Source: Solen grandis | Lineage: Eukaryota > Mollusca > Bivalvia > Adapedonta > Solenidae | Assembly: GCA_021229015.1 (NCBI GenBank) | Contig: CM037783.1 | Span: 2,882,725-2,946,724 of the forward strand | Direction: 5' to 3' | Length of the DNA stretch: 64,000 nt | In this document: positions 1 through 11,100 of the stretch, piece after piece | How the letters are laid out: each line of letters begins with the position of its first letter | How positions within the stretch are numbered: the stretch's first letter is position 1 | The notes under the pieces: generated by a model | Database searches by the model: none | What the model saw: only the letters and a program-made list of their open reading frames with translations | What the model was told of the DNA's origin: nothing | Made by a program: the position numbers and the translations under genes

Positions 1-294
1 ACAAGATATTTCAATTTTAGTGTGACTTAATTTGACAAGGAAACCATGGACAATTTGTAAAATTGATTGCTCCTTGTTTCCAAACCACTAAATCATTGTT
101 GTTATTTATGTTTGTAAGGGGAATTTTGCTTGAAAATGGGGGGAAAAACATACGTTTTGGCTAGGGGAATGGTGCCCTGCAGACACTAAACAATGGAGAT
201 TGATAGCCCTGTTTCAAGTCAAGTGATGGAATTAGAGTTGTCAGTGGTTCAATATCTCCTAATTATTTGTGATTGACTTGCAGCATGTCTATTT

Positions 295-425
295 ACCCAC
301 TGTTGAGGGTTTTATACACCCCAAATTGGTCATGTACTTACCAAAATGTAGGGACTCTCTATATGAAGGGGTACAAAGTTAAAGAAAAACAGCAATTGTA
401 CCCCTGTTGGAACCCTGACTTGCTT
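295..425 (+). repeat. Dispersed repeat shared with 60328-60475
   Basis: This segment and 60328-60475 share, in the same order and orientation, the blocks CAAATTGGTCATGTA, GAGACTCT or GGGACTCT, and GCACAAAGTTAA or GTACAAAGTTAA. The match extends over about 130 bp with small indels. No terminal inverted repeat or poly-A tail is evident, so the class is unknown. Confidence 0.6.
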
Positions 426-2084
426 GCACGTTTACTTGTTATTACATTTTATTGAACACATTATTTCCATAATGCAACTGAATTTTAAAAAACAACAACA
501 ACATAAGAATTAAACTCACTTGGTGGGAAACAAAATTTAGAACTATCTGTGTAGTAAAAAAAAAAGGAAAAGTTAACTTTAGTTAAGTGTTTTTAAATAT
601 AGCCCTGAGCAGTAATGTGTGCTACCATAGAACATAGAAGAGACCTCCAAAGCAAAATCTGTCATTGTGTCCTGAGATTTCCTTGAGATAATATCACAAA
701 TGCTACCCAGTCTACTACAGACCACCTCCAAGTTTTGTCAATGCCTATTACATTCTGTTACATTTTGTTGTGTTCACCCCATTTTACTATGGCCTACTGC
801 TTTTTTCATCTGCACTATGACCGCTTTTGCAAATTCTTGACAGTTAAAAAATCTGGCCCGGCCATTCACGGCACTCACGGCCTATTACGTTTGCCCATCC
901 TTATCTTTCCCAACATTTTCTCATGTCCACCCTGTATGGTCCACAGTGGCCTGAATCGTGGTTGCCATGGCTGCCTGAAACATTTTATAAATGCAGCATT
1001 ACCATTGACAATTTATTGCATTTGAAGGGAATATATTGATGCATTCAGGAATATTTTGAATATAAAGCTGAAGAATTGTTTTCTTCAATTTTTTTGCAAT
1101 AACTTATGCTGGTGACAACTGGATAATCCAGGATCTTTTTTTCCATTGAAGAAGAATAATGTTTATAAAAATTTTACAGAAAATATTTTGTCAATGTCTT
1201 CGAGAAAAAAACAACAATAAATAATAATAGGTACTTTGAGACAATAAAAATGATGACACCCTCTGTGTCATTTAAAGTATGTTTAAAAGGTTTTTGATAA
1301 TGCTATTTATATTTAATACATGGATTTATGTTCAATGATCTTCACATCTATATATTCTATATTCTTTCTTGATCTAAAATATAGTTATTTAAGCTAGCTA
1401 TCTCAGCCTGCAATGTCTCTGATGTTTAGTAGAGCAGAAACAAGTCCTATATTTTACCTGGATACTAATATTTTACTATTAATTATCAGTGGCTATTTGT
1501 ACAGATGTAGTCATTGCATAAAAAACACTTTCAAGTTTACCACCTGTAATAACTAACACCTTTCAATATAATACAAGCTTTATACACCCAAATTACATCC
1601 ATCTTGAAACGTGTGAAGATAATTTCTTGGAAGAATATAGAATTCTGTTAAAGGATATCATTATAAACTGGCTATTGACAGATAAATATGTTAAAAAGAA
1701 AAAATGTACCAGGACATGAGGTATCATGATAGAAAAGACTGATATTGGGTAACTGGTATTAGTTTTGTACTCAGGTACTATACCAGACCTGTGGGTACCT
1801 GGAAACTTGTTTCAGCCCTAATGTTAAGCTGATTCATTGAAACCTTCACCTAATGAAATTTGGAATATGACTTTTGTACAGACAATATAAAACCTGATCA
1901 TCATGTCAAAACATGATCATCTTGTGCTTATCAGGTCTACACAACCATGTATTTTTGCAACCCATTATCATCTGTGTCTGAGATTAAGTTTTCAGTGTTC
2001 AATAGTTTGTGTCCGATTTGGATTAATGATAGCCATGATATACAAAGATCAAACATGGTGTAAAATGTTTGTTCCTATCTTTTT

Positions 2085-2136
2085 TCTCTCTGGTTCTCTC
2101 TCTCTCTCTCTCACACCACACACACACATACACATT
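2085..2136. repeat. Compound CT/CA microsatellite
   Basis: A run of CT dinucleotides is followed directly by CA dinucleotides. Confidence 0.85.
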
Positions 2137-2402
2137 GTAAAGAGCTAAATGAACAGTATGAATTATTTCTGTATATGTTCCCAAGCCAGCCCATCACAGG
2201 CTCATCATCATCATTATCACAACCCTTTCTACTCTCATTATGGAGTGTATTTCTGTACACCCACAAAAGACCACTTAGTTAATTATGCATGGATTAATGA
2301 TTGCTTTACAGCCACATGTTTTGCACCTTTGTGTAGATCATTGACATACCACATGCTTCTCTAGATAGTGGCTACTGTATGTGTGACAGAAGACATATAT
2401 AT

Positions 2403-3455
2403 CAGTGACTTGGAAATAATTTTTTTCAATGGGACTATGGCCCATCATTTGCTAAAATCAATGGGACATTTTCAAATCTAATGGGAAATTTTTTTTACTA
2501 TTGATGTGAAAAGTTTTAGTGGGTTAAAAAGGAAAACTGCTTAACATCAAGTTTTATTTGGTTTTAGAACACATATACTTGTGGTAAGTAAATAAGAACT
2601 TTTCACATAGTCTTGTTAATAGAGAACAGTATCTTCAACAACCTGAAGCAACTATAAAAACGCTGTTAAAATAAGACATAGGCTAAATACGATCTAGAAA
2701 GATCCCAGCTCATTTGGAAGAAGGCCTGATTAAAAGTTCTAAGCTAAAAATTCACCTCCTAAATCTTAGTTCCACTTTACTGAATTTTTCTAGGTTTATA
2801 TTTGGTGTTACTGGAAGGTATCGAGACATCTTGAGGGTTAGGGGATAGTTGTGTCAATGAATCGGACGAAACTTCCCAAGGGGGAGATGAAGCGGAGTTC
2901 GTAACTTTCTGAGAGGGAGAATGCGATAAATCAGCACTTGGCGCTGTTTCATTATTATCATTTAAAGTTTTCATAAAATATATGGATTGTGGGCCTAAAC
3001 ACGATAAGATGGATGTCTAGCTTTTGTTGGTCAGATCTTTCAAAAAATTTTTTTGAGGCATTCTTGTTCTTTTCAGACGATATTCAATGCGTCTACCATA
3101 CGAAATTGAATGTAACATCTCGGACAAGCTTTTTTGTTATATTAACCGAGTGTTCTGACTGCGTAATTCTATATGGTTTAATAAGCGTCCAGCTCAGTTG
3201 CCTGTATGATATCTTATCTTAATAAGCGTCTGAGAATATGCGGCTTACTCAGCAAAAAAGCAAAATGAAAATGCGATTCATACTTAATGTATTTCGATAA
3301 GAAAAAACAACAATAAAGATTATGATTCAGTGCATATTGTACTTAATGTGGTTCAAAGTGAAAGAGACAAATGACGCACAGGAATGTGAGAACAATGGGA
3401 CATTTTCAATTTTAATGGGACTTTGGCGCATGGCGCACGGGTTTCCAAGTCACTG
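2403..3455. mobile_element. hAT-like DNA transposon (non-autonomous or remnant)
   Basis: The left end reads CAGTGACTTGGAAA and the right end is its exact reverse complement, giving a 14-bp terminal inverted repeat. It is flanked by an 8-bp near-duplication of the target (ATATATAT at 2395-2402, ATATATAC at 3456-3463, 7 of 8 matching). A CAG-type terminus with an 8-bp duplication is the hAT signature. Subterminal motifs around AATGGGACATTTTCAA occur near 2459 and 3393 in direct orientation. Inside are two divergent short open frames (2777-2974 minus, 2989-3222 plus), neither an intact transposase, so this is a deleted or short derivative. With an AT-rich flank the duplication could be partly fortuitous. 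Confidence 0.65.
2777..2974 (-). CDS. Short open frame inside the hAT-like element, possible transposase 5' exon remnant
   Basis: 65 codons, starting MKTLNDNNETAPSAD and rich in Ser, Pro and Asn. A possible splice donor (GTAAAG) overlaps the last codons, so it could be the first exon of a lost transposase gene. No domain is recognisable. It could equally be chance; the only argument for it is its composition and its central position in the element. Confidence 0.25.
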   Translation of the reverse strand: MKTLNDNNETAPSADLSHSPSQKVTNSASSPPWEVSSDSLTQLSPNPQDVSIPSSNTKYKPRKIQ

Positions 3456-3887
3456 ATATATACATTATCATTGTTTTAAGAACATGATTGTCCTTAAATT
3501 TATCCCCTGTATTGCTTCAGTGACAGATTCATTTACTTTTTGTTTCTTATTTAGAAATGAGAGTAAAGGATGTATTGATCATTTTATAAACAGTTGCTAT
3601 CTATAAACTGCCTTGGTGGAAAGGTCTCCAGCATAGAGATTTTTTTTATCAAATTGAAGGTATGTTTTGAGTTACGTGCTGTAAGCAAAGGTGACACATA
3701 GTGATAACTTCTTATCTGCTTTAAATACTTTTTCCGTCAATCTAATCATTATTCTGCAATAACTCTTGCATTACTCATGCTTTTCAAATGAAATTTCATT
3801 GATGAACAGAGCTTTACAAAAGTAAATGTGATGCACAAAGTCCATAACTCTGGCATCAATATTTTTTAGTCAATATTTCTCATTTTT

Positions 3888-6800
3888 AGCTCACCTGGTA
3901 CCAAGGGCCAAGGTGAGCTTTTGGGACCAGCCTTTGTCCGGCGTCGTGAGTCGTCAGTCGTCAACAATTTACTTAAAAACCTTCTTTTTAAAAACTACTG
4001 ATAATGAAGTGATCAAAATTTGCAAGGATGTTCCTAAGGTGACCAGGGCTCACCCTGTCTGTAAAAATGTTTGCGCCAACACATTCGCCAAATGAGAAAA
4101 TTTAGAGCCAAATTTAAGAAGTTGGAGCCAAATTTAATGCAAGTGGCTCAAATATGTTTTCGGAAAACTTTATTGTCTTTATATACTGGTATGATATATG
4201 CATTTATTATACTTGATCTGTCCAAGACATATTCAATTGGTTCATAATATTTAAAAATAAAAAGATAAAAAATATATGGAAAAAAAATACAAATACTGTC
4301 ATATAATTCTAAATGATAATTAAATGAAATTAATCATTATCCAAATATCAATAAAAGACAAAAAATGTTCATGTCAAAAGAAAAAAATATTTTCCAACAA
4401 AATCATAAATAATAAACTGACTAAAAATATTATATGAAAATATGAAGTGAAATTATAAAAAAAAAAAATACAAAAAAAAAATAATAAAACTTGGGTACGT
4501 TATATATTGGGTATGTTTTGGTTTGGATACATTTTGACTCGCTGCATTAGCGATTAGTATCGAGTCACTGTGATATCTTATAAAAATTGTTCAAATGGTT
4601 CCGGTCTGGTGCAAAATTAAGTCACGGGAGTTAAAAAATAGATTTTAAAAGTGAAATCTTAAAAAATCTTCTTCTCTGAAACCACAAGGCCTAGAGCCTA
4701 TTTAGTGTGAAGCATTGTCTAGTGGATCTCTACCAAATTCAAATCATGACCCTGGGGTCAAATTTGGCCCCGCCATAGGGGTCACCTGATTTTTACATAG
4801 GCTAATATAGGAAAAAAAGCTAGAAAAATTGTCTTCTCGGAAACGGAACAAGTTAAGATATTTAGTGTGTAACTTGGCCTCATGAACATATACCAGGTGT
4901 GTTCAAATCATGGCCCTGGGGACAAAACTGGCCCTGCCCCAGGGGCCACTTGATTTTACATAGGCTTAAATAGGAAAGTCTAAAAAAATCTTCTGCACAT
5001 TGCCTTATGGACATCTATTAAGTATGTTCAAACCATGGTCCTGGGGTCAAAATTGGCCCTTCCCCTGGGGTTTCTTGATTTTACATAGACTTGTACATAG
5101 GAAAGATTTTTAAAAGATAATCTTGTCAGAAACCACAAGATCAGGGGTTTAGATATTTGGTTTTCAAATCATGGCCCTGGGGTCAAAAATGGTCCTACAC
5201 TTGGGTTAACTTGGTTTTTTTAGCTCACCTGAGCACAACGTGCTCATGGTGAGCTATTGTGATCGCCTTTTGTCCGTCGTCCGTCGTCCGTGCGTGCGTC
5301 CGTCCGTCCGTCGTCAACAATTTGCTTTAAACAACATCTCATCATAAACCGCTGAAGGGATTATGACCAAACTTCACAGGAATCATCCTTATGATGCCCT
5401 CTATCAAAGTTGTACAAATTATTCAGATTGGTTGAAAAAGTAGGTCACAGGAGCTAAAAATAGATTTTAAAAATGCAAACTTTGAAAATCTTCTTCTGCA
5501 AAACTGCAAGGCCTAGAGCTTAGATATTTGGTATGTAGCATCATCTTATGGGCCATTACCAAGATTGTACAAATCATAGCCCTACGGTGATCCCCCGCAC
5601 CAGGGGTCACTTGTTTTACATAGAGTTATATAGGAAAATCTTTAAAAATCTTCTTCTATGAATCCATTAGTCCTAGAGCTTAGATATTTGGTATGTAGCA
5701 TCATCTAATGGTTCATTACCAAGATTGTTCAAATCATAGCCCTACGGTGATAAAGGCCCCCACATCAGGGGTCACTTGTTTTACATAGAGTTATATAGGA
5801 AAATCTTTAAAAATTTTCTTCTATGAATCCATAAGGCCTAGAGCTTAGATATTTGGTATGTAGCATCATCTTATGGTTCATTACCAAGATTGTACAAATC
5901 ATGACCCTATGGTGATAAATGCCCCCGCACCATGGGTCATTTGTTTTACATAGAGTTATATAGGAAAATCTTTAAAAATCTTCTTCTATGAATCCATTAG
6001 GCCTAGAGATTAGATATTTGGTATGTAGCATCATCTAAAGGTTTATTACCAAGATTGTTCAAATCATAGCCCTATGGTGATAAATGCCCCCGCACCAGGG
6101 GTCACTTGTTTTACATAGATTTATATAGGAAAATCTTTAAAAATCTTCTTCTATGAATCCATAAGGCCTAGAGCTTAGATATTTGGTATGTAGCATCATC
6201 TAATGGTTCATTACCAAGATTGTTCAAATCATAGCCCTGTGGTGATAAATGCCCCCTGACCAGGGGTCACTTGTTTTACATAGATTTATATAGGAAAAAC
6301 TTTAAAAATCTTCTTCTATGAATCCATAAGGCCTAGAGCTTAGATATTTGGTATGTAGCATCATCTAATGGTTCATTACCAAGATTGTTCAAATCATAGC
6401 CAAACGGTGATAAATGCCCCTGCAATAGGGGTCACTTGTTTTACATAGATTTATATAGGAAAATCTTTAAAAAATTTCTTCTATGAATCCATAAGGCCTA
6501 GAGATTAGATATTTGGTATGTAGCATCATCTTAAGGTTCATTACCAAGATTGTTCAAATCATGACCTTATGGTGATAAATGCCCCCGCACCAGGGGTCAC
6601 TTGTTTTACATAGAGTTATATAGGAAAATCTATAGGAAAATCTTTAAAAAAATCTTCTTCTATGAATCCATAAGGCCTAGAGCTTAGATTTTTGGTATGT
6701 AGTATCATCTAATGGTTCATTATCAAAATTTTCAAAATGGTGGCCCTTTGGAGATAAATGACCCCGCACTAAGTCTTCTCCTCTGAAACCATAAGGCCCA

Positions 6801-7094
6801 GTGCTTATATATTTGGTGTATAATATTGTCAGGGCTAAAATGTTTAAGATTGAGTTATATCAGAATTCTTGTCTGTTTAAAAACCTTGTAATCAGTTGTA
6901 GCAATGGTACTCAGGTGAGCGTTTCAGGGCCATCATGGCCCTCTTGTTTACCACATGTTAACTTTTAGTGTGGAATTAAAATCATATTGCTGTTCTTCTT
7001 CATGGATTTTGTATTCAGTATGACTATGTTGTAAAAGGCAATGAAAGCAATATTTCTCAGGTGAGCGATTCAGGGCCATCATGGCCCTCTTGTT
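3888..7094 (+). mobile_element. Family I microsatellite/tandem-repeat element (outer copy, interrupted)
   Basis: It begins with AGCTCACCTGG...CCAAGGTGAGCT, a stem-loop carrying the terminal inverted repeat, then a GTC/CGTC-rich stretch and GTCAACAATTT. It ends with CTCAGGTGAGCGATTCAGGGCCAT...GGCCCTCTTGTTT at about 7055-7094, where GGGCCATCATGGCCC is a hairpin. The body has diverged repeats (blocks starting near TCTTCTTCTCTGAAACCAC and ACATAGGCTAATATAGGAAA) and an AT-rich insertion at about 4100-4540. A second complete element (5222-6949) lies inside it. I infer a non-autonomous Helentron-like element of the bivalve pearl/CvA kind, from architecture only. Confidence 0.6.
5222..6949 (+). mobile_element. 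Family I element, complete, with about seven 165-bp core repeats, nested
   Basis: The 5' end AGCTCACCTGAGCACAACGT...GGTGAGCT folds as a stem-loop. It is followed by a CCGT microsatellite (GTCCGTCCGTCCGTC), then GTCAACAATTTGC. The core is a tandem array of about 165-bp units marked by ACATAGAGTTATATAGGAAA, recurring near 5617, 5782, 5947, 6111, 6277, 6442 and 6607. The 3' end is CTCAGGTGAGCG, then the hairpin GGGCCATCATGGCCC and TCTTGTTT. It has no coding capacity. It interrupts the outer element at 3888-7094, whose own 3' end reappears at 7055. Confidence 0.75.
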
Positions 7095-8104
7095 TCTTTT
7101 TGTAGGAGTACAGATCTTCATGTATGTGAAATGGGTTGCTGTTCTGATTAAGAAATGTCAGGGATATTTTTTCTCGCTTAAAATTGATGTTTCCAGTGCA
7201 AAATAATGGTAAAAAAAACATTTTAACAAACAATAATACATTATAAGCTGTTACGGTTGTGATTTAAGGGTCTGAATAACATATTCCACTCATATTGGTT
7301 AGTGCAGAATCGCATTGCATAAATCCGCACTAAGTGCGGAGAGGTACAATTAAACTTGCCGTGGAAAATATGCAAATCACCAAGGCCTGATTTTGTTTTC
7401 AGCATAAGACGGCTGTCGCCATCTAATAAAATCTTTTTATTAAGAGATATTTGTACATTTTTATAAAAGAAAATCTGTAAATGCACTTCTAATTTTCATG
7501 ATGTTAGGAGGTGGAAAGTGTTTTTAACCAAGACTTCTGTAGAAAAAGGGCATAGGCAAATGCATTCTGGAAAAATCACATGCTATCTTATAAAAAGACA
7601 AGATTGATGGGTAATATTTTTTCCCCCAAGTGCTCACAATTTTCTGTCTATAAACCAGCCCTAACAAATTACTATCTTTAAAGTTAGGAAAGTTAGGAAA
7701 GAGGCAAGTGGAAGGAGATTGAAAACCTGGCTTTGAGTCATTTCATGGCACATGCAACATAATGATTTTTTTCTTGATTATTTGATAATGAACTGAAACA
7801 CTTTTATAACTTTGATGTATTAAAAAGAGTTAATTTGCATAAAGTCAAACCTGGTTAAAGCAGCCACTCATTGGATGTGGCCATTTTGGCCGTTAATCAG
7901 GGTCAACCAGTGAACCTCCTATCTGATGAACATAGGTTATCTTCTAAATACTGCCATGAAGTAAAGGTTAATAAGTGGTTGTGAGGAGATAAGAAATTGA
8001 CAATAATCGCTTGTAAATTAGGTGAAGGTTTCTTTTATGATTGTTTACCTTCATACTTGAGATATCTATGTTGACCTGGTTATTTTGCTGGTGTAATGTG
8101 TCAG
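7095..8104. other. Intronic or intergenic DNA, no supported feature
   Basis: A minus-strand open frame of 81 codons (7241-7486) has some coding-like composition but no recognisable domain or splice context. Otherwise AT-rich sequence with the polypyrimidine tract leading into the exon at 8105. Confidence 0.4.
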
Positions 8105-11100
8105 TGAACAAAAGGCTCTATGGTTGTATCAATCAATGAGTCAGACCTTGACAGCAAAACATTTGGAAGTGCTACAGTGTCCTCCTTCATCAACCAAGTA
8201 CTTGGGAGAACATCTCTGTAAGCTTTCATCCACTAAATCCTTTTTTGTAGTACATGCATACTGATTGTTACATTATTTTATTTTATTAATAGATAAGTTT
8301 AAATTAATCAGAGATTGAAAATAGAATAAAATTTTCATGACCTTGATTTTAAGTTTAAACATTTTGTGTGAGAACATATTCTCTTCATGGTCCTTATCAT
8401 CGTCTATCTTTTTCATCAGTTATTGTAGTTAGTTGTATAATCTCTTTTTTTAATATGATTGAAAAAAAAAATAGGGTGAAATATTCATTCAGCAGTGATT
8501 TATCTCGAAGTTCTCTAAAAATTCTTTATTCTCACTTGTTTGAAAGAAATGAGTTGTTTCACCAAATACTCTAGAGTTGTAAATTTATTTTAGAAGTAAC
8601 TTTGTGACAATAAGTATCTCCAAACCTTATTGAGTAAAATGTATATCCATAAATTTTGCAGCATTCCAAGTAATCCATTTTTCTCTGGAGCCATATCACA
8701 GATTTGGATAGGGACATTTTGCAACAAGTTGACTTTTACTCTACGTAATTTGCCAAAATCTGTGTAAGGGGGGAGAGGGGGGGATATCAATTCAACAAAG
8801 TTGCTTCCTGTTTCGAACATGTGTTGACAGCTTTTAAGAGGTTCGATACTTTCAGGAGTTTGTGGAAGGGCACGCCTCTTAGGTAATTCAGGACTGAGAT
8901 CATTGAAAAGCCAGACTTCAGTAAAAAGGAAAGAAAAAATGATTAAACATGTTTTCAAGTTCTGAGAAAAAAAAATCGTAACTCCGCACTTATAAACATC
9001 GCAAAGCTGTAAAGTATTTCTAGAAAGCTATAAACATTTTATCTTGTCAACAAACAAAAGACCTGTCACCCCATAAACTGCTTGTGACTTTAATTAGATA
9101 GTAAAGATGTGTACATATTGGTCAAGTGTTCCTGTGCAAGGTATGATGGGAAATCAATAGTTTGTATCTGGGTTTTGCTTGGCATGCTGGGTGTGGGTCA
9201 ATATGGGAAGATGTTTAATAATAGTGTAAGTTTGTCCGTTTCCAGGGTGATGATGTCAGTTTGACACATTAACTGTCTTGGTCTATATAGATATATGGAA
9301 AGGTAGTCTGAGTTCAAGTCATTGAAGTCTGAAAAATGTATTCATAAGTTTTAGAATTTGTAAAGAACTGCATGCATGATGGACTCACTTTATTGTTTGC
9401 TTCATTAGATAGACTTATCATTATTTTAATAAACGGTTAACTCCTTTTCTTAAGATATTCACTGGACTCTGATATTTATGCTGTTATATCAACTTACTCC
9501 GTACAAAGTAATTGTCTGAGAAATACCTTGGATCATTGTCTTAATGCAAAACAAACATTCACGCTACAGATGTTATTGGCAAAACAAAATAATAATAGTA
9601 AACAGATTTTATTTATGATTTTACAATATGAGAATTGAGCTAAGATTTGATTATCTCTGCCTTATTTGAAATGGTTAATTGATCACCATAATAGTCAGAA
9701 AAAGTAGGTCAGAATGTTCTTTAAACTAAAAAAAAAAATGCTTAATATAAAATTTGCTCTTTTGATTTTTTTTTTTCAATTTCAATGTAAAATCCAAGTC
9801 TTGAATTCATATTTTATATGTTTTTAACTTTTTTTTTAGCTCACCTGAGCACAACGTGCTCATGGTGAGCTTTTGTGATCGCCTTTTGTCTGTCGTCCGT
9901 CCATGCGTGCGTCCGTGCGTCCGTCGTCAACAATTTCTTTAAACAACATCTCCTTCTAAACTACTCACTGGATTTTGATAAAACTTCACAGGAATGTTCA
10001 TTATGGGGCCCTTTACCAAAGTTGTTAAAATTATTTTAATTGGTCAAAAATCTAGGTCACAGGAGCTAAAAATAGATTTTAAAAATGAAAATTTTAAAAA
10101 TCTTCTTTTCCGAAACCACAAGGCCTAGCCTTTTGATTTTTGGGATGTAGCATGATCTTATGACTCTCTACCAAGATTGTTCAAATTATGACCCTGGGGT
10201 CAATAGCCCCAGGTGTCACTTGATTTAACATAGGCTAATATAGGAAAAACTTGAAAAAATCTTCTTCTCCGAAACCACAAGACCTAGCCTTTTGATTTTT
10301 AGCTCACCTGAGCACTTGTGCTCGGGTGAGCTTTTGTGATCGCCTTTTGTCCGTCGTGCGTCGTCAGTCGTCCGTCGTCAACAATTGCTTGTGAACACTC
10401 TAGAGGCCACAGTTTTGGCCCAATCTTCATGAAACTTGGTCAGGTTGTTTGTCTACATGATATCTCGGATGAGTTCAATATTGGGTCATGTGGGGTCAAA
10501 AACTAGGTCACTAGGTCAAATCTTAGAAAAACCTTGTGAACACTCTAGAGGCCACAATTTTGGCCCAATCTTCATGAAACTTGGTCAGGATGTTTGTCTA
10601 CATGATATCTCAGATGAGTTCGAAATTGGGTCATGTGGGGTCAAAAACTAGGTCACCAGGTCAAATCTTAGAAAAACCTTGTGAACACTCTAGAGGCCAC
10701 AATTTTGGCCCAATCTTCATGAAACTTGGTCAGGATGTTTGTCTACATGATATCTCAGATGAGTTCGAAAAAAACCGGAAATCTTGAAAAATTTTAATTT
10801 TCTTAAAAGGGTTGTCAGGGTTTTCACATGATATTTCGAATGAGCTCGAGACACTATGGCCGTAAAAAACTAGGTCNNNNNNNNNNNNNNNNNNNNNNNN
10901 NNNNNNNNNNNNNNNNNNNNNNNNNNNNNNNNNNNNNNNNNNNNNNNNNNNNNNNNNNNNNNNNNNNNNNNNNNNNGCTAATCGGAAGACAAGTATCACA
11001 TAGTGTTTTATGGTTATTTTCAGCTTCAACAATCACAGAAGCAGCAGGGTTTCAACAAAACTTCTTCATTGTTTAAATTCTACACCCAACTGAAGCCATA

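Larger units (their letters stand above)
1..2394. other. AT-rich non-coding stretch, no gene seen
   Basis: Short open frames here (60-96 codons) lack splice-site framing, domain signals or coding-like composition, and I regard them as chance. The stretch contains a dispersed repeat near 295-425 and a microsatellite near 2085-2136. It may be intron or upstream flank of the plus-strand gene whose exons begin at 8105. Confidence 0.5.

Noticed and set aside
2567..2582. Possible 16-nt microexon (GGTTTTAG ... GTAAGT)
   Set aside because: It lies inside the hAT-like element and cannot be tied to any gene.
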